DNA from: CAYPZL01 sp964415045
GTDB lineage: Bacteria > Planctomycetota > Phycisphaerae > Sedimentisphaerales > Anaerobacaceae
Direction of reading: 5' to 3'
DNA: 32,270 nucleotides
Assembly (NCBI GenBank): GCA_964415045.1
Contig: CAYPZL010000049.1
Span: 1 to 32,270 of the forward strand
Made by a program: the position numbers and the translations under genes. Shown piece after piece: positions 26,077-32,270 of the stretch (positions within the stretch are counted from its first letter, which is position 1; every line of letters begins with the position of its first letter). A model generated the notes under the pieces. That model did no database searches. It worked only from the letters and a program-made list of their open reading frames with translations, and was not told where the DNA came from.

Positions 26077-27345
26077 ATGCCATTTACAACTTTTGGTCTT
26101 TCCGATTCGCTGGTGCAGGGCGTTCTTGCCACCGGCTATACCGTTCCCACCGACATTCAATCGCAGGCGATTCCGCCGGCCGTGGGAGGCCGGGACATCA
26201 TCGGCTGCGCCCAAACCGGTACCGGCAAAACGGCGGCCTTCGTGCTGCCCATGCTCGACCGTATCAGCCGCGAGCGAGGCTCTGGAAAAAGGGTCGTCAA
26301 ATCGCTCATCCTGACACCGACGCGCGAGCTGGCCGTCCAGATCAAGAGATCGATCCTGGGCCACGGCCGATTCCTGTCGTTGCGGACGCTGGCCGTCTAC
26401 GGCGGCGTCAGCATCGACCGCCAGTTGAATGCGCTGCGTCGCGGTGTTGACATCGTGGTGGCCACTCCCGGGCGATTGATGGATCACATGCAGCGCGGCA
26501 CCATCGATTTCAGGCACGTGGAGGTGCTCGTTCTCGACGAGGCCGACCGTATGCTGGATATGGGGTTCATCCGGGACGTGCGCCGCATTGTCGGCGCGTT
26601 GCCCAAGGACCGCCAGACGATGCTCTTTTCCGCGACGATGCCGCCGGAGGTCAAGGCGATCAGCCGGGGCATGCAAAAATCCCCGGCGATGATCCAGATC
26701 GGCCGGCTGCACAACCCGATCGAGACCGTCACGCAGCACATCCATTCTGTCCCGAAACGACATAAGATGGACCTTCTGCTGCACCTGCTTGGCGCCGAGC
26801 CGATGTACAGCGTTCTGGTCTTCTCGCGCACGAAGCACGGCGCCGACAGGATCCGCCGGCGTCTGGAGCGGGCCGACGTGCGGGCGGTATCGATTCATTC
26901 CGGCCGCAGCCAGTCGCAGCGGCAACGGGCCCTGGATGGGTTTCGCGACGGGCGCTTTCAGGTGATGGTGGCCACCGACATCGCCGCCCGCGGGATCGAC
27001 GTTCAGGGCATCACCCACGTCGTGAATTTCGACGTCCCCGCGTTCGCGGAAGACTACGTGCACCGCATCGGCCGCACCGGGCGAGCCGCCGCCACAGGTG
27101 ACGCGATCACCCTCGTCTCCGAGGACGAACGGGAGTATCTGGGCAAAATTGAGAAGTTCATTGGGCGTACATTCTCGCCCCGGGAATACCCCGGCTTTGT
27201 CTGCCCCAAATCCGATTCCGCTCGGCCGCGACGTGCGGGCAAGTCCCCGTCCGTGAGGTCGCGCAGAAAAGACGCGGCCACGAGCAATAAGCTTCGCGCC
27301 GTCCGTGGAACACGCCGGCGAAGATCAAAACGCCGAACCGTTTGA
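26077..27345 (+). CDS. DEAD-box ATP-dependent RNA helicase (RhlE-like)
   Basis: This is a 422-residue cytoplasmic RNA helicase, of a family used in ribosome assembly, RNA decay and cold adaptation. Motifs appear in order: Q motif (Phe6 and PTDIQ at 24-28), AQTGTGKT (45-52), PTRELA (81-86), TPGR (130-133), DEAD (154-157), SAT (185-187), then VLVFSRTKHGADRI, ATDIAARGIDV and HRIGRTGRA. The C-terminal tail is short and very basic (ending RRRRSKRRTV), as in RhlE-type proteins where it binds RNA. AGGA lies seven bases before the ATG. It follows fusA by 164 bases. Confidence 0.96.
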   Translation: MPFTTFGLSDSLVQGVLATGYTVPTDIQSQAIPPAVGGRDIIGCAQTGTGKTAAFVLPMLDRISRERGSGKRVVKSLILTPTRELAVQIKRSILGHGRFLSLRTLAVYGGVSIDRQLNALRRGVDIVVATPGRLMDHMQRGTIDFRHVEVLVLDEADRMLDMGFIRDVRRIVGALPKDRQTMLFSATMPPEVKAISRGMQKSPAMIQIGRLHNPIETVTQHIHSVPKRHKMDLLLHLLGAEPMYSVLVFSRTKHGADRIRRRLERADVRAVSIHSGRSQSQRQRALDGFRDGRFQVMVATDIAARGIDVQGITHVVNFDVPAFAEDYVHRIGRTGRAAATGDAITLVSEDEREYLGKIEKFIGRTFSPREYPGFVCPKSDSARPRRAGKSPSVRSRRKDAATSNKLRAVRGTRRRRSKRRTV

Positions 27346-27356
27346 AGAGACAAGGG

Positions 27357-27449
27357 AAAGATCAAACTGCAAAGAGTAAGATGTAAAAGTGCGGAATCCC
27401 GGGGTGCCGGGATGACTTCCATATTCTTGATTTTTTCTCTTTGATCTTT
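27357..27449. repeat. Nested inverted repeat between helicase and cheX, likely terminator region
   Basis: AAAGATCAAA (27357-27366) is perfectly inverted at 27440-27449. Inside, ATCCCGG (27396-27402) and CCGGGAT (27407-27413) form a tight stem with a GGTG loop, followed by a T-rich stretch including TTTTTT at 27430-27436. The two flanking genes converge here. A similar T-rich string occurs at 1521-1540. Confidence 0.45.
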
Positions 27450-27513
27450 GCTTTTGTTCGGCGGCGACTCGGGCCGGGACATCACCCCCGGCCCGCGCCC
27501 GGCGGCGCCGGGA

Positions 27514-27993
27514 TCAGCCGTTGCCTTCGCGGTACAGCAGCGACAGTTCGGCACGATGTTCGTGCCCGATGCTGACGTCGACGGCGACCCGGGCCATGCC
27601 TTCACTGGGTCGGTTCCTGATCTGGCGTCCCTCGACGACCGACGGAATGGAAATCTCAAGATTCGGGATCTTGTCCTGAATCCGGGTCTTGACGCTGCCC
27701 ATGATCATATTGGCGATCTCGCCGATGGCGTCGCTGACGTCGTCGTCGCTCAGGGCTTCGGTCGAATCCATACAGAGCATGTTGGCCGCCACGGCGGCCG
27801 CGCCCGAACGTCCGCAGCGCAGGTGGAAACACCCTTCCAGATGACCTCTGAACGTGATCGTCGCCAGGAGTGTCACGTCGTCGAGATCCCGCGCCGCCTC
27901 GCCCGGTTTCTCGATCGGCATGAAAACCATGCTCTCGAAGACTTCCCTGGCGCTATCGTACACCACGTTTGCAAAAGGCACCGTCGTCACCAT
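27514..27993 (-). CDS. cheX: CheX-like chemotaxis phosphatase
   Basis: This is a 159-residue cytoplasmic protein of the CheC/CheX/FliY group, which dephosphorylates CheY-P. The signature DVSDAIGEIANMIMGSVK (85-102) carries the catalytic Glu92 and Asn95 of the ExxN motif, and SIPSVVEG (115-122) matches the conserved strand after it. Only one ExxN motif is present, as in CheX, which dimerises. No other chemotaxis or flagellar gene lies in the window, so it may serve a distant response regulator. AGGA precedes ATG 27993 by seven bases. Confidence 0.85.
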   Translation of the reverse strand: MVTTVPFANVVYDSAREVFESMVFMPIEKPGEAARDLDDVTLLATITFRGHLEGCFHLRCGRSGAAAVAANMLCMDSTEALSDDDVSDAIGEIANMIMGSVKTRIQDKIPNLEISIPSVVEGRQIRNRPSEGMARVAVDVSIGHEHRAELSLLYREGNG

Positions 27994-28051
27994 GCGATCA
28001 TCCTGTCACTCATTGAAAGGCCAAAACAATTCGGCCCGACCGAACGTTAGT

Positions 28052-28082
28052 CTTATAACCGGCTCGAGAACCTCCCGGGCAA
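28052..28082 (-). promoter_or_regulatory. Candidate cheX promoter
   Basis: On the minus strand TTGCCC (28082-28077) is followed after 19 bases by TATAAG (28057-28052), giving a leader of about 50 bases. Spacing is slightly long. Confidence 0.3.
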
Positions 28083-28340
28083 CCGTCCCATCGGCGGCGC
28101 CGGGCAACGCGCTGACAAGCTGCGACAGGCTCTCCCCGGAGTCGCAAAAGAGAAAGGGCAAGGCCCGCGGCCCCCCATTTTCAATCTTCGTGACACCAGG
28201 CGCAGCGAGCGGGACATTCTTGCGCCGGACCGCTGCGCGACCTTACCCGAATATCATCGGCGCGCAGGCAGCGGACCTCAACTGGTTTTTTCTGTTTCCG
28301 GCCCATCCCGGGCGTGATGGGACCAGGGACGGTGACAAAA
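28083..28340. other. Intergenic region without recognisable gene
   Basis: No start, ribosome site or protein-like frame is convincing on either strand. It lies between the cheX promoter region and the terminator of protein C. Confidence 0.5.
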
Positions 28341-28344
28341 TGAA

Positions 28345-28376
28345 GAAGGGCTGCGGCACCTGAGTCGCAGCCCTTC
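28345..28376 (-). terminator. Terminator of secreted protein C
   Basis: GAAGGGCTGCG (28345-28355) pairs perfectly with CGCAGCCCTTC (28366-28376) around a 10-base loop. On the minus strand it is followed by TTCATTTTG. It lies 35 bases after the stop at 28411. Confidence 0.7.
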
Positions 28377-28410
28377 GGGTTGTCCCTTCTATCTGCTACT
28401 GTTCAGCCGC

Positions 28411-31011
28411 TTACGGCTTGACCACGCGGACGTCGTCCACGTAGACCACACCGGAGCCGTCGGCTGCCGGCGCGGTCCGGCTGCCCACGCCGACGGCGAT
28501 CTTCCGCACGGCGGCGAGGCTCACGCCCGCATCGGCGAGGTCGCTCAGTGCGATCTTCCACTCGGTCCAGTTGGCGGTCTGCACCGCGGCCGGATCCGGG
28601 TGGACGACCACACCGACGTTGCCGGCGTTGTCGGTAATCGCCACGTACAGCGGGGCTTCGCCGTTGGCGCCGGCGCCCCGGAACCACAGGCTCACGGCCT
28701 CGACGCCCTCGACCGTCCAGTTCTGGGCCGGCGCCAGGGTCTTCTCGGCCTCGGAATAGTAAGGTGTCGCGGTGTTGTCGTAGTACAACGGCATCGCCTG
28801 CTCGCCACCGTGCACGTTGGCGGTCTCCATGATCTGGCCGTTGAAGTACGCGCCGGCCGGATCCCAGATGTCATGCCCGACGGCGGCGCCGGTGCCGTTG
28901 CCCGCGTTGCCCGGCTCAGGCAGGGTGAAGCCAACGCCGTCGATCCAGGCCTCGAAGGCCCGCGCACCAACGTCGTTGCTGTAGCTCTCGAAATCGTCGA
29001 CCGGGATGAAGTCGGCCGTGCTGAAGCTCCAGACGGCGCCCTTCCACGGGCTGTCGGCGTCACCGGTGTTGATCTCGTCGACCCGCCAGTAGTAGGTCTT
29101 GCCCCACTCCAGCGCGCCGGGGTTGAAGGCGGCAGTGGTCTGACGGCCCTGGTAGATGTCGGCCGTTGCCGTGTCGGCGGCGGCCACCGCGTCCGCATCG
29201 TCACCGAAGTAGACGTCGTGCTGGACGGCCCGCTCGCCGGCGAACCAGCTCAGGGTCAGCGTCTGGACCGTGTCGGCGGCGCCGTTGGCGGGCGAGGGAG
29301 CGGCCGCGTGCAGCGGCTCCAGGGCATACGTATCGACGTACGCGCCGGAAATCACTTCCTGGCCTGCGCCCGGACGCTGCCAGGCCACGGCGATATTGTC
29401 ACCGCCGCCGCCTTCTTTCATCAGCGCCTCGATGTAATACTTCTGACCGGCCTGCAGGGTAATCGGCTCCGATTCCTGCTCCGGGAATCCGGTCCACACG
29501 CGCGACGCGGTCCAGTCGGGAACACGGCAGATCTGCGTGGCGTTGGCCGGATCGGCATCGGTGCTCAGCCGCAGCGAGCTGTTGTCGTCGCTGGCGATCC
29601 AGAACGTGTAGTCGCCCGATTCGGGGGCCACGAGCCAGCCGGAGAGCCGGCTTCCGTAGTTGTCCGCCCAGTTCGTCGGGCCTTCGAAGAGGTCGACGAG
29701 CTCGACGCCGTCGGGACTGCCGGGATAGCGCGAGTCGCCGGTGAGGTTGCTGACGGCCGTGCCGCCGAAGCCCAGCCACCACTCGCGGATGACCTTGCCC
29801 TGTATGGGCTGGCCGGTGGTGAAGCTCCAGACGTCGCCGACATGGGTGCCGCCGTCGGCGTCGGCCTCGTCCACGCGCCAGTAGTAGGTGGTGCCGGCCC
29901 GAAGCAGCCCGGTGTTGAAGGTGGCCTCGGCCAGTTCACCCTTGTCCGTGTCCTCGGCTCCGGCCGCAACGTCGGCGGCATTGTCACCGAAGTACAGATG
30001 ATACTGCTCCAACGAACCCTGGCCCGGAAGCCAGCCCAGCTCGAACGCTTGCGCGCTGGTGGCGGCGCCGTCGGCGGGCGAGGGAGCATAGGTGCTCAGG
30101 GGCATGGCGGTGAAGGACCAGACGTTGCCCTCATGCACCGTGACGCCGTCGGCCTCGACTTCATCCACGCGCCAGTAGTAGGTCGTGCCCGGCTCGAGCC
30201 CGGCCATGTGGTAGTACATGTTGAACGGCTGTTGCGAGGCCACCTGGTCGGCCGCCGTCAGCTCGGCATTCGTGCCGAAGTAAACGTCGTGCAGCGCCGC
30301 CATGTCGCCGGAGGCCCAGCGCAGCAGCGGATTGACCACACCGAGGGCCCCGTCCGCCGGATCGGGCTCCTGGGCCTGGTACTCGAAGTATTGCGTAATC
30401 GACACATCATCGTAATAGACCGACGAAGCGCCGTTGCCATACAGGTCGACGGCGCCGATGGTGCCGTGATTGTTGTCGTCCCAGACGTGGGTGGAGATCA
30501 GCTCGCCGTTGTAGTACTCATCGACGGTGTTCTTCTCCAGATCGATCATGAACTTCAGCTCGACCCACTGGTCGTACACGATATTGGCACTGCCGCCGCC
30601 CTGCTCGACGTTGAGCACACCGGTAGCCAGGTTCATGTTCCACTGTACGGACCAGTCCTGGTTGGCACCGTCATCGTAGCTGTTGAGCAGGATGAAGTAG
30701 GTGCTGCCGGTGGTGCCGGAGGGAATGTACTGCATGATTCTGAATTCCCGCTTGCCGCCGGCGATGTCAAATTCGTGTACCAGGTCCGCCGTTCCGATAA
30801 TCTCCACCGAAGTCGTGCCACTATAGGCGTACTCGCTCGATGCCGGTGCGCCTGCGCCGGGCGTGTTGTCCCAGCCTTTCCATCCTCCCTGGCCGTGCAT
30901 TTCACTGCCGGCGGCGTAGGACTCGAAGTCCTCCGCGAAATCCTGCGCTCCCGCGAGTGAGCACGCGCTCAGCAACGCAAAGACCGCTACCAGGAACTGC
31001 ATGTTTCTCAT
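28411..31011 (-). CDS. Secreted multidomain protein C (fibronectin-like, PA14-like, DDFESY module)
   Basis: This is an exported protein of 866 residues. After a signal peptide (about 1-22, SLAGAQ) comes an N-terminal beta domain (about 25-207, starting EDFESYAAGS). Two fibronectin-like modules follow (about 212-303 and 306-399; HDVYFGT, YYWRVDE), then a PA14-like domain (about 405-562; GDYTFWIASDDNSSLRLST, AGQKYYIEALMKEGGGGD). A third fibronectin-like module (about 568-668) precedes the shared terminal module (about 669-866; VDDFESY, GHDIW, VHGGEQAMPLYYDN, VDDVRVVKP). No catalytic domain or sorting signal is seen. ATG 31011 is chosen because AAGGAG lies seven bases upstream; ATG 31017 would be one base from it, and the frame from 31110 has no support. 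The domain order closely parallels protein A, with an extra N-terminal domain and no C-terminal jelly roll. Confidence 0.85.
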   Translation of the reverse strand: MRNMQFLVAVFALLSACSLAGAQDFAEDFESYAAGSEMHGQGGWKGWDNTPGAGAPASSEYAYSGTTSVEIIGTADLVHEFDIAGGKREFRIMQYIPSGTTGSTYFILLNSYDDGANQDWSVQWNMNLATGVLNVEQGGGSANIVYDQWVELKFMIDLEKNTVDEYYNGELISTHVWDDNNHGTIGAVDLYGNGASSVYYDDVSITQYFEYQAQEPDPADGALGVVNPLLRWASGDMAALHDVYFGTNAELTAADQVASQQPFNMYYHMAGLEPGTTYYWRVDEVEADGVTVHEGNVWSFTAMPLSTYAPSPADGAATSAQAFELGWLPGQGSLEQYHLYFGDNAADVAAGAEDTDKGELAEATFNTGLLRAGTTYYWRVDEADADGGTHVGDVWSFTTGQPIQGKVIREWWLGFGGTAVSNLTGDSRYPGSPDGVELVDLFEGPTNWADNYGSRLSGWLVAPESGDYTFWIASDDNSSLRLSTDADPANATQICRVPDWTASRVWTGFPEQESEPITLQAGQKYYIEALMKEGGGGDNIAVAWQRPGAGQEVISGAYVDTYALEPLHAAAPSPANGAADTVQTLTLSWFAGERAVQHDVYFGDDADAVAAADTATADIYQGRQTTAAFNPGALEWGKTYYWRVDEINTGDADSPWKGAVWSFSTADFIPVDDFESYSNDVGARAFEAWIDGVGFTLPEPGNAGNGTGAAVGHDIWDPAGAYFNGQIMETANVHGGEQAMPLYYDNTATPYYSEAEKTLAPAQNWTVEGVEAVSLWFRGAGANGEAPLYVAITDNAGNVGVVVHPDPAAVQTANWTEWKIALSDLADAGVSLAAVRKIAVGVGSRTAPAADGSGVVYVDDVRVVKP

Positions 31012-31018
31012 GTTCATA

Positions 31019-31024
31019 CTCCTT
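31019..31024 (-). promoter_or_regulatory. Ribosome binding site that decides the start of protein C
   Basis: AAGGAG on the minus strand is seven bases before ATG 31011 and only one base before ATG 31017. Confidence 0.65.
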
Positions 31025-31043
31025 CTAGAGGGAACACAAATGA

Positions 31044-31057
31044 GGTGACATGTCACC
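31044..31057. promoter_or_regulatory. 14-bp perfect palindrome in the leader of protein C
   Basis: GGTGACATGTCACC is identical to its reverse complement. It lies 33 bases upstream of ATG 31011, a position suited to an operator or a small hairpin near the ribosome site. Confidence 0.4.
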
Positions 31058-31408
31058 CAGCATAGAGAAGGCAGGCAGAGGGAATTGCCACACCCTGCCT
31101 CCATACACACTTTGCTATTTACCTATATTACCTGCACAGAAGGTCATTGTCAAGAACAAGATAAAGAACCCGCGCAACGCCAACCTTGCCCTCCCTGCCG
31201 ACACCTCCTATGTCACAACCGGCCACCGCGAGCTTTTTATCCATACCATCGCTTGTCTATGGAACTACTTCCGTATTGTTCGTGAAGATCGTGATGAGGC
31301 GAAAGACCGATGTCACGGAGCCCCCGGCGCAGCGGCGTGACCGGCACGGCCATGCAAATGCACACCACCAGCATGCCTGCGAATGCGGAAATCGAGAACG
31401 ACGTCATC
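31058..31408. other. Divergent intergenic region upstream of protein C and the prepilin
   Basis: No gene is supported. AGGCAGG (near 31069) is inverted as CCTGCCT (near 31095), and AGGAGGT occurs on the minus strand at 31203-31209. A 22-codon hydrophobic frame beginning TTG, with a GGGAGG-like site before it, lies on the minus strand at about 31110-31180; it is too weak to call a gene. Confidence 0.45.
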
Positions 31409-31438
31409 TTCAATCCAAAGACGGTTGTGTGGTATACT
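31409..31438 (+). promoter_or_regulatory. Candidate promoter of the prepilin-like gene
   Basis: TTCAAT (31409-31414) and TATACT (31433-31438) are 18 bases apart, about 65 bases upstream of the start. The -10 matches the consensus at 5 of 6 positions. Confidence 0.33.
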
Positions 31439-31502
31439 ACTGGAAGGGAAAGAACCGTTCGAAGGAGTGTAAAGAGAGAAGGCCGGCGCAGCACATGATA
31501 AG

Positions 31503-32270
31503 ATGATTGCCATGCGCAAGCAGAGGGGATTCACACTGATCGAACTGCTGGTTGTAATCGCCATCATCGCGATGTTGACGGCGATCCTGATGCCGGCGCT
31601 GCAGCGGGTGCGGAAACAGGCGAGGGCCGTCGCGTGCCAGTCCAACCTCAGGCAGTGGTGTGTCGTCTGGTCGATGTATTTGAACGACCATAACGGGTCG
31701 TTCCATGAAGGCTGGTGGAGCGGCTTCTCACCGCAGAATACGTGGCCGAGCCTGCTGGCGCCCTACATGAAAAGCGACAAGATTCGCTTCTGCCCTTCCG
31801 CCCAGAAGCTCCGGGGAGAGGGCGGCCTCGATCCGTACGCGGCCTGGGGACCTCAAGCCGCCTTTGAGCTAACCAGCGCCAGCTACGGCCTGAACGGCTG
31901 GGCCTGCAATCCCGCAATGGCCAGCGGGGACGTGTATCCCACCAGATGGGAACCGGTCAAATGGAACTGGCGAACGATCAACGCACCGCCCGGTCTGGCC
32001 CCTGCGATACCGCTGTTTCTCGGCTGCGCCGCGCCCGACGGAAAACCCAAGGTGTACGACAAGCCGCCGGAAACGACCGGGGACATCTGTCTATGGGGTT
32101 CCGGCGACTCGGAGATGAAACGCTTCTGCCTCGCCCGACACGAGGGCGCCGTGAGCGTGACTTTCTTCGACTTCTCCCTCCGGAAGGCCGGGGTCAAGGA
32201 GCTGTGGACGTTGAAGTGTGTCATTTCGGCAAGCGTGCATGAAGTAGGATTTTTTTGGTGGTATTGTCAG
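31503..32270 (+). CDS. Prepilin-type N-terminal methylation protein with H-X9-DF motif, partial at the window end
   Basis: This frame is open to the window edge (256 codons, no stop). It begins with a type IV prepilin leader: cleavage is expected between Gly9 and Phe10 in RGFTLIELLVVIAIIAML, with Glu at mature position 5. The rest matches planctomycete pseudopilin-like proteins (NLRQW, FCPSA, SYGLNGW). RHEGAVSVTFFDF is the H-X9-DG-type motif with Phe in place of Gly, then LRKAGVKELWTLK. After that the sequence departs from what I recall for this subfamily (usually KWH and more). In the neighbouring frame a stop at 32240-32242 follows CHFGKRA, so a frameshift near 32215-32222 is possible. ATG 31512 is an alternative start; neither has a strong ribosome site. 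Confidence 0.8.
   Translation, partial: MIAMRKQRGFTLIELLVVIAIIAMLTAILMPALQRVRKQARAVACQSNLRQWCVVWSMYLNDHNGSFHEGWWSGFSPQNTWPSLLAPYMKSDKIRFCPSAQKLRGEGGLDPYAAWGPQAAFELTSASYGLNGWACNPAMASGDVYPTRWEPVKWNWRTINAPPGLAPAIPLFLGCAAPDGKPKVYDKPPETTGDICLWGSGDSEMKRFCLARHEGAVSVTFFDFSLRKAGVKELWTLKCVISASVHEVGFFWWYCQ

Noticed and set aside
28600..30960. 786-codon plus-strand open frame opposite protein C
   Set aside because: Its composition is typical of antisense frames in GC-rich DNA and no family is recognised. The minus-strand gene explains the region.
31237..31494. 85-codon minus-strand frame with a hydrophobic segment
   Set aside because: It has no ribosome site, recognised family or conserved neighbour, and overlaps the likely promoter of the prepilin-like gene.

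Overview
The window looks like a GC-rich chromosomal segment of a Planctomycetota bacterium, most likely class Phycisphaerae. This is an inference from gene content. It encodes four twin-arginine exported proteins, two of them Gfo/Idh/MocA oxidoreductases; three very large secreted proteins built from fibronectin-like, PA14 and LamG modules; a propeller/cytochrome fusion; a prepilin of the H-X9-DG type; and an EF-G whose G domain resembles the mitochondrial/spirochaete/planctomycete type. No rRNA, tRNA, CRISPR array, integrase or insertion sequence was seen.

Layout. 84-2784 (+): an acidic amino acid/dicarboxylate symporter, then an exported M19 dipeptidase. 3011-5656 (-): secreted multidomain protein A. 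6101-6819 (-): a CehA/McbA-like gene with a large internal deletion. 7306-10627 (+): a Gfo/Idh/MocA oxidoreductase and a HEAT-repeat protein, probably one operon ending at a strong hairpin at 10698-10725. 10664-17591 (-): a 3' remnant of what may be a glycoside hydrolase, a YVTN-propeller/cytochrome c protein, a Tat-exported TIM-barrel-like protein, a Tat-exported metallophosphoesterase, a MITE-like palindromic element, and a membrane-anchored PD40/TPR protein with one haem motif. 17886-21047 (-): secreted protein B. 21604-23019 (+): a second Gfo/Idh/MocA oxidoreductase, followed by a chimeric SDR remnant. 23816-27345 (+): fusA and a DEAD-box RNA helicase, each probably with its own promoter. 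27514-27993 (-): a CheX-like phosphatase. 28411-31011 (-): secreted protein C. 31503 to the window end (+): a partial prepilin-like protein.

How the genes may work together. Proteins A, B and C share fibronectin-like modules and a recurring domain of about 200 residues marked by DDFESY, GHDIW, VHGG and DDIRV. With the exported oxidoreductases and the sugar-binding folds (PA14, LamG) this suggests a cell-surface or envelope programme for handling complex carbohydrates, though no intact glycoside hydrolase or sulfatase is present. The symporter/dipeptidase pair fits peptide scavenging. fusA, the helicase and cheX are housekeeping or signalling genes.

The most unusual aspects are the recurrent three-paralogue secreted family with its shared uncharacterised module, and a cluster of at least three broken genes whose ends look like deletion scars. 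One of these remnants contains the likely terminator of the neighbouring operon.
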